The notes below the pieces were generated by a model, which saw only the letters and a program-made list of their open reading frames with translations, had not been told where the DNA came from and did not search any database. Shown in pieces: positions 60,776 to 64,000 of a stretch of 64,000 nt of DNA (its first letter is position 1; each line of letters starts with the position of its first letter). Origin of the DNA: Sulfuricaulis limicola (GTDB taxonomy: Bacteria; Pseudomonadota; Gammaproteobacteria; Acidiferrobacterales; Sulfurifustaceae). The DNA lies in contig NZ_AP014879.1 of assembly GCF_002355735.1 (NCBI RefSeq), positions 2,387,501 to 2,451,500 of the forward strand, written 5' to 3'. Made by a program: the position numbers and the translations under genes.

Positions 60776-61813
60776 ATGGATGCCATTTCCGACGTGCTGC
60801 GCGTGGTACGCCTGAGCGGTGCGGTTTACCTCTATAGCGAGCTCACCGCGCCGTGGTGTGTGATCGGCAAAACCGATGGCGCCCTGTGCGCGGGCTACCT
60901 GCCGCGATCAGAGCGCGTGGTGTCCTACCATCTCATCACCGAAGGCAACTGTTGGGCGCGGCTGGCGGCCGACCCCGACTCGGCCATTCAAATCAATGCC
61001 GGCGAACTGCTGGTGGTGCCGCAAGGGGAAACGCACATACTGGGTAGCGCCCCGGATCTCACTCCCGTGCCATTCGGGCCGCTGCTGGCCAGTCAGCTGG
61101 AGACGGCGCCCGGCGAGGTGATGAAGCTGTCCTATGGGGGCGGCGGGGCGATGACACGCACCGTGTGCGGCTTTCTGGCCTGCGACGAGACTCTGAGCAA
61201 CCCGATACTTTCCTCGCTGCCGCGCATCTTCAAGATTGACATGCGCAACGATCCGCGCTCGGCATGGCTCGAGTCATCGCTGCAATTCGCCGCCGCCGAA
61301 GCCGCGGAGTGGCGCGCCGGCAGCGCCACCGTCCTCGCCAAATTGTCCGAACTGCTGTTTGTCGAGGCGATACGCCGTTGCATCGATGCGCTGCCGGCGG
61401 ACCGCAAGGGATGGCTGGCGGGAGCGCGCGACCGTTTTGTGGGACGCGCGCTATCGCTGATGCACGCGCGGCCGGCGCATGACTGGACCGTGGACGAACT
61501 CGCGCGCAAGGTGGGTTTATCGCGCTCGGCGCTGGCGCAGCGCTTCACCGATTTTCTGGAACAGCCGCCCATGCAATACCTGGCGCGCTGGCGTCTGCAA
61601 GTTGCGGCACATGAACTTTTGAACGGGAATAAATCCCTCGCCGCGGTAGCGGAGCAAGTCGGCTACGATTCCGAGGCAGCATTCAACCGGGCGTTCAAGC
61701 GCGAATTCGGCATGCCGCCGGCGGGTTGGCGAAAGGACCGCAGTAAGGCGGATGTCGCCGATGCATCGGCGAATGCGTTGCAACCCACAGGAGAAACACC
61801 GGCAGCTGCTTAA
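60776..61813 (+). CDS. AraC-family transcriptional regulator with cupin domain
   Basis: A 345-aa regulator. The N-terminal cupin-6-type ligand domain spans about residues 5-185 (AGELLVVPQGETHILGS). Two helix-turn-helix motifs cover about 225-320 (TVDELARKVGLSRSALAQRF and SLAAVAEQVGYDSEAAFNRA). GGAGG precedes ATG 60776. Targets are unknown; the divergent GFA gene is the nearest candidate. Confidence 0.93.
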   Translation: MDAISDVLRVVRLSGAVYLYSELTAPWCVIGKTDGALCAGYLPRSERVVSYHLITEGNCWARLAADPDSAIQINAGELLVVPQGETHILGSAPDLTPVPFGPLLASQLETAPGEVMKLSYGGGGAMTRTVCGFLACDETLSNPILSSLPRIFKIDMRNDPRSAWLESSLQFAAAEAAEWRAGSATVLAKLSELLFVEAIRRCIDALPADRKGWLAGARDRFVGRALSLMHARPAHDWTVDELARKVGLSRSALAQRFTDFLEQPPMQYLARWRLQVAAHELLNGNKSLAAVAEQVGYDSEAAFNRAFKREFGMPPAGWRKDRSKADVADASANALQPTGETPAAA

Positions 61814-61860
61814 TGCTGCAATTAAAGGCGTCGGAGTGATTTATCATTAATCACCTCCCC

Positions 61861-62502
61861 TCAACCCCCAAGCAATTCAAACCCCCCGCTTGCCGCGTCG
61901 TAGCCGTGTAGCTCGCCGCGATCGAGATCGAAATACCAGCCGTGCAGTTGCAGGCGGCCGGTCGTCACGGCCTCACGCACGAACGGGAAGCTCGTCAGGT
62001 TGCCGAGCGACACGCGCATGGCCGCGCGTTCGCAGGCCGCGGCGCGGGTATCGGCGTCTGCGGCCGCGTGGGTCGCGGCCACCTCGCGGCGCGCCTGTTC
62101 GGCGATCGACATCCACGGCGTGATGAACTGCCCGGTGCTGCCCTCGAAGCGGATATTGCCGAGCAGCGCGCGGATGCCGCCGCAGCGCGCATGGCCCATC
62201 ACGATCACGTGCCGGACATTCAGGCAGCTCACCGCGAATTCGAGCGCCGCCGAGGTGCCGTGATAGCCGCCGCCTTGCTCGAACGGCGGCACCAGGTTGG
62301 CGACGTTGCGCACCACGAACAGGTCGCCGGGGTCGCAGTCGGTGACGATGGCCGGGTCGACGCGTGAGTCGCTGCAGGCAACGACCATGATCTTGGGGGA
62401 TTGGCCCTCACTGACCAGTTGTTTGAACGGCGTGCCATCACGCTCGTAGTGGTGCGCGCGAAAGCGCTGAAAGCCTTCGATCAATTTCTGGATTTCTTGC
62501 AT
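61861..62502 (-). CDS. can: Beta-class carbonic anhydrase
   Basis: Hydrates CO2 to bicarbonate in the cytoplasm. The 213-aa protein has the complete beta-class site: Cys, Asp and Arg in VVACSDSRVDP and the His-x-x-Cys pair in MGHARCGGIRALL. It is a second, unrelated-looking carbonic anhydrase, 24 kb from the CsoSCA-like one. It is alone in its direction between a G/C-tract hairpin and the AraC gene. Confidence 0.96.
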   Translation of the reverse strand: MQEIQKLIEGFQRFRAHHYERDGTPFKQLVSEGQSPKIMVVACSDSRVDPAIVTDCDPGDLFVVRNVANLVPPFEQGGGYHGTSAALEFAVSCLNVRHVIVMGHARCGGIRALLGNIRFEGSTGQFITPWMSIAEQARREVAATHAAADADTRAAACERAAMRVSLGNLTSFPFVREAVTTGRLQLHGWYFDLDRGELHGYDAASGGFELLGG

Positions 62503-62560
62503 GGTAAGTTTCTGAAGTGAAATTTTCGGGTTTGATGAAATGGATTCATGCTTTTACCGA

Positions 62561-62597
62561 CCCCCTCCCCTTGCCCTCCCCGCAAGGGGGAGGGGAG
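62561..62597. repeat. C-run/G-run inverted repeat
   Basis: CCCCCTCCCCTTGC at 62561-62574 faces GCAAGGGGGAGGGGAG at 62582-62597. It lies just after the lipocalin stop on the minus strand. This low-complexity palindrome type is a common intergenic repeat in high-GC proteobacteria; it could act as a weak terminator, but no U-run follows. Confidence 0.6.
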
Positions 62598-62602
62598 AAA
62601 TA

Positions 62603-63112
62603 TTAATGATCGACAAATATCAGCTTGCTAGTGTCAAAGCCCAGGGCATTCGCCTTGGCAATGAGCTTGTCTTTGATGTCCGGTTTCATTTCCGGGGTGC
62701 GGGACAGAATCCATAAATAGGACTTGTCCGGGCCGGACACCAGCGCGTATTGATAATGCTCGTGGTCGAGGTCGAACACGACATAGGACCCGTAAAACAG
62801 CCAGAAGAAGGAAACCTTCAGATAACCCTTGTCGGGTCCCTCGACGAACCAGGCCTTGCCCTCGGCCTCTTTCCATTCCTTGTCTTCCGCGGAATAGCCG
62901 CGGTTCAATACCCGCACACCGCCGTCCTCACGCCGACTGTATTCGGCCGAGATCCGGCTCAGGCCGCGTTCGAAGCGATGGTCGAGCCGGGCGATTTCGT
63001 ACCAGGTGCCGAGGTAGCGGTCGAGTTTGAAGTTTTCGACGGGCTTGATGCCTTCGGGGAGGCCGACGCAGCCCGTCAGGAGAAAGGCCAAGACTATGAA
63101 TAATTTTTTCAT
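62603..63112 (-). CDS. blc: Lipocalin (Blc-type) outer-membrane lipoprotein
   Basis: Bacterial lipocalin that binds lipids at the outer membrane. ATG 63112 gives MKKLFIVLAFLLTGCVGLPE with a lipobox, and 169 aa in total. The lipocalin signature is LDRYLGTWYEIARLDHRFER, and the later YALVSGPDKSYLWILSRTPE is also conserved. The longer frame to 63277 runs into the repeat and is not used. Confidence 0.94.
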   Translation of the reverse strand: MKKLFIVLAFLLTGCVGLPEGIKPVENFKLDRYLGTWYEIARLDHRFERGLSRISAEYSRREDGGVRVLNRGYSAEDKEWKEAEGKAWFVEGPDKGYLKVSFFWLFYGSYVVFDLDHEHYQYALVSGPDKSYLWILSRTPEMKPDIKDKLIAKANALGFDTSKLIFVDH

Positions 63113-63176
63113 CGCTGAATAAACCTGTTTTGGGATCGGCCTGTCGGCCGATGATTGTTGAGCCTGTTGCTGCCCG

Positions 63177-63237
63177 GGGTGCAACGAAATTCGTTGCACC
63201 CGTTCGGCGGCGCAAACACACGTTAAGTGTGTTTGCG
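63177..63237. repeat. Palindromic hairpin pair, copy at 63.2 kb
   Basis: Two perfect palindromes. GGGTGCAACGAA/TTCGTTGCACCC is at 63177-63201, and CGCAAACACAC-GTTAA-GTGTGTTTGCG is at 63211-63237. They are joined by the spacer GTTCGGCGG. The same pair exists at 31779-31839 with compensatory stem changes. It sits between the lipocalin and patatin genes. Confidence 0.85.
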
Positions 63238-63319
63238 AAGACTCCGCCTCACCCCGCTTTCGCGGGAATGACGACAAAAAAACAAATCCCTTATTTCGGT
63301 TTCCGCCTGTTTGCGCCGT

Positions 63320-64000
63320 TCATTTGCCGAAGAATTCCCGGAGCTCGGGCAGCATCTGCTCCGCGGCGCGCTGGCCTTCGGTAATCGCGGGCGCGGCGCG
63401 ATGGTAATCCATGCTGGCGATGTCGGACAGGCGCGGCCGGATCAGGATGTCCGCGGGCTCGCCGGCGAGGCGGCTGCGGGTGATGCGCACCTGCATGATG
63501 TTGAGACTGGTGCTCAGCACATCCAGCATCGAAGGCATTTCGACCGGGTTTTTCGGCCCGTTTCTCATGAAATCCGGCGTCATCTTGGCCATGATCGATG
63601 CGAACGCGCCGGGCGTGGTTTCGGGTGCCGGCGTAGCGGACTCCACCGGCGCGTGAAATTGCTTTCCCATCAGGTCCGAATTCACGTCCACCGCAATGAC
63701 GATATCCGCGCCCATCGCGCGGCACAGTGACACCGGCACCGGGTTCACCAGTCCGCCATCCACCAGCAGGCGCCCGTCCATTTCCGCCGGCGTGAACAGA
63801 CCAGGCACGGCAATGGAGGCACGCACGGCGTCGATCACGGGGCCATCGCGCAGCCAGACCTCGCGGCCGGTCGCGAGTTCGGTCGCGACGGCGGCGTAGG
63901 CCTTCGGCAGTTTCGCGATGCCCGGATCCTCGAAGCGCGCGCGGAAAAAGCTCAACAGCTTGGTGCCCGCGATCAGACCGCCGCCAATCTTGAGATCGAG
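63320..64000 (-). CDS. Patatin-like phospholipase (RssA-type), partial
   Basis: Serine lipid acylhydrolase of the patatin family. The frame continues past base 64000, so the N-terminus with the GxSxG nucleophile is missing. Visible are the catalytic Asp region LLVDGGLVNPVPVSLCRAMG (DGG/A motif) and AVPGLFTPAEMDGRL. The C-terminal 100 residues are typical of RssA/YchK proteins. About 227 codons are in the window. Confidence 0.9.
   Translation of the reverse strand, partial: LDLKIGGGLIAGTKLLSFFRARFEDPGIAKLPKAYAAVATELATGREVWLRDGPVIDAVRASIAVPGLFTPAEMDGRLLVDGGLVNPVPVSLCRAMGADIVIAVDVNSDLMGKQFHAPVESATPAPETTPGAFASIMAKMTPDFMRNGPKNPVEMPSMLDVLSTSLNIMQVRITRSRLAGEPADILIRPRLSDIASMDYHRAAPAITEGQRAAEQMLPELREFFGK

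Overview
The window is high-GC DNA (broadly above 60% in genes) from a proteobacterium, most likely a gammaproteobacterium. The evidence is the gene content and order: erpA beside a bactofilin, coq7 for ubiquinone, a GlcF-like subunit, trpE-trpG-trpD-trpC behind rpe-gph, and Bcr/CflA and CopA families of gammaproteobacterial type. Two carbonic anhydrases, an energy-converting-hydrogenase-related membrane complex and several c-type cytochromes would suit a chemolithoautotroph of the sulfur-oxidiser type. That lifestyle is an inference; no carbon-fixation or sulfur-oxidation gene is present here.

Layout. 0-9 kb: the start of tyrS, an M23 peptidase, anmK, erpA, bactofilin, a coiled-coil membrane protein flanked by two palindromic repeats, argC, a porin, a tRNA-Gln with a hairpin-rich element beside it, and rplM-rpsI. 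Between rplM and a 2Fe-2S ferredoxin lies a strong candidate small RNA with its own consensus promoter, anti-Shine-Dalgarno motifs and intrinsic terminator. 10-20 kb: glcF-like, coq7, then a long leftward run rpe-gph-[trpL]-trpE-trpG-MFS pump-trpD-trpC-osmC-VOC. A 24-codon Trp-rich leader peptide precedes trpE. 20-26 kb: a kinase-like protein, a CopD-like membrane protein, a charged heptad-repeat secreted protein, an outer-membrane protein, and a copZ-copA-cupredoxin copper operon behind a MerR/CueR-type promoter. 26-32 kb: a membrane PAS-GGDEF diguanylate cyclase, two paralogous lipoprotein cytochromes c followed by a 27-residue membrane peptide, and an FAD-dependent dehydrogenase. 32-37 kb: purC, SemiSWEET, a Nudix-ThiE fusion, pyrC, purK, purE.

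36.7-45.3 kb is the most interesting part. It is a tightly overlapping six-subunit Ehr-type complex (Hyf/complex-I-like) whose large subunit has Ser at the two N-terminal [NiFe] cysteine positions. It is followed by a free-standing carbonic anhydrase whose metal-site layout resembles carboxysomal CsoSCA. This suggests a membrane-energised inorganic-carbon machine, an analogue of NDH-1MS/Cup or DAB, rather than a hydrogenase.

45-56 kb: a degenerate HD-GYP protein, a membrane protein, then an ECF42-type sigma factor followed by about eleven co-oriented genes: four YciI/DGPF proteins, two PhnB-like VOC proteins, two SRPBCC proteins, an ABC exporter, an Asp-box repeat protein and a MoaD-like protein. 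56-64 kb: a nine-heme cytochrome behind an FNR-type site, a decayed MoaD fragment, DUF1272, GFA, an AraC regulator, beta-carbonic anhydrase, lipocalin and the end of a patatin-like gene.

Several intergenic gaps carry members of a palindromic hairpin repeat family. Copies at about 7.8, 31.7 and 63.2 kb differ by compensatory base-pair changes. No CRISPR array, transposase, integrase or complete insertion sequence was seen.
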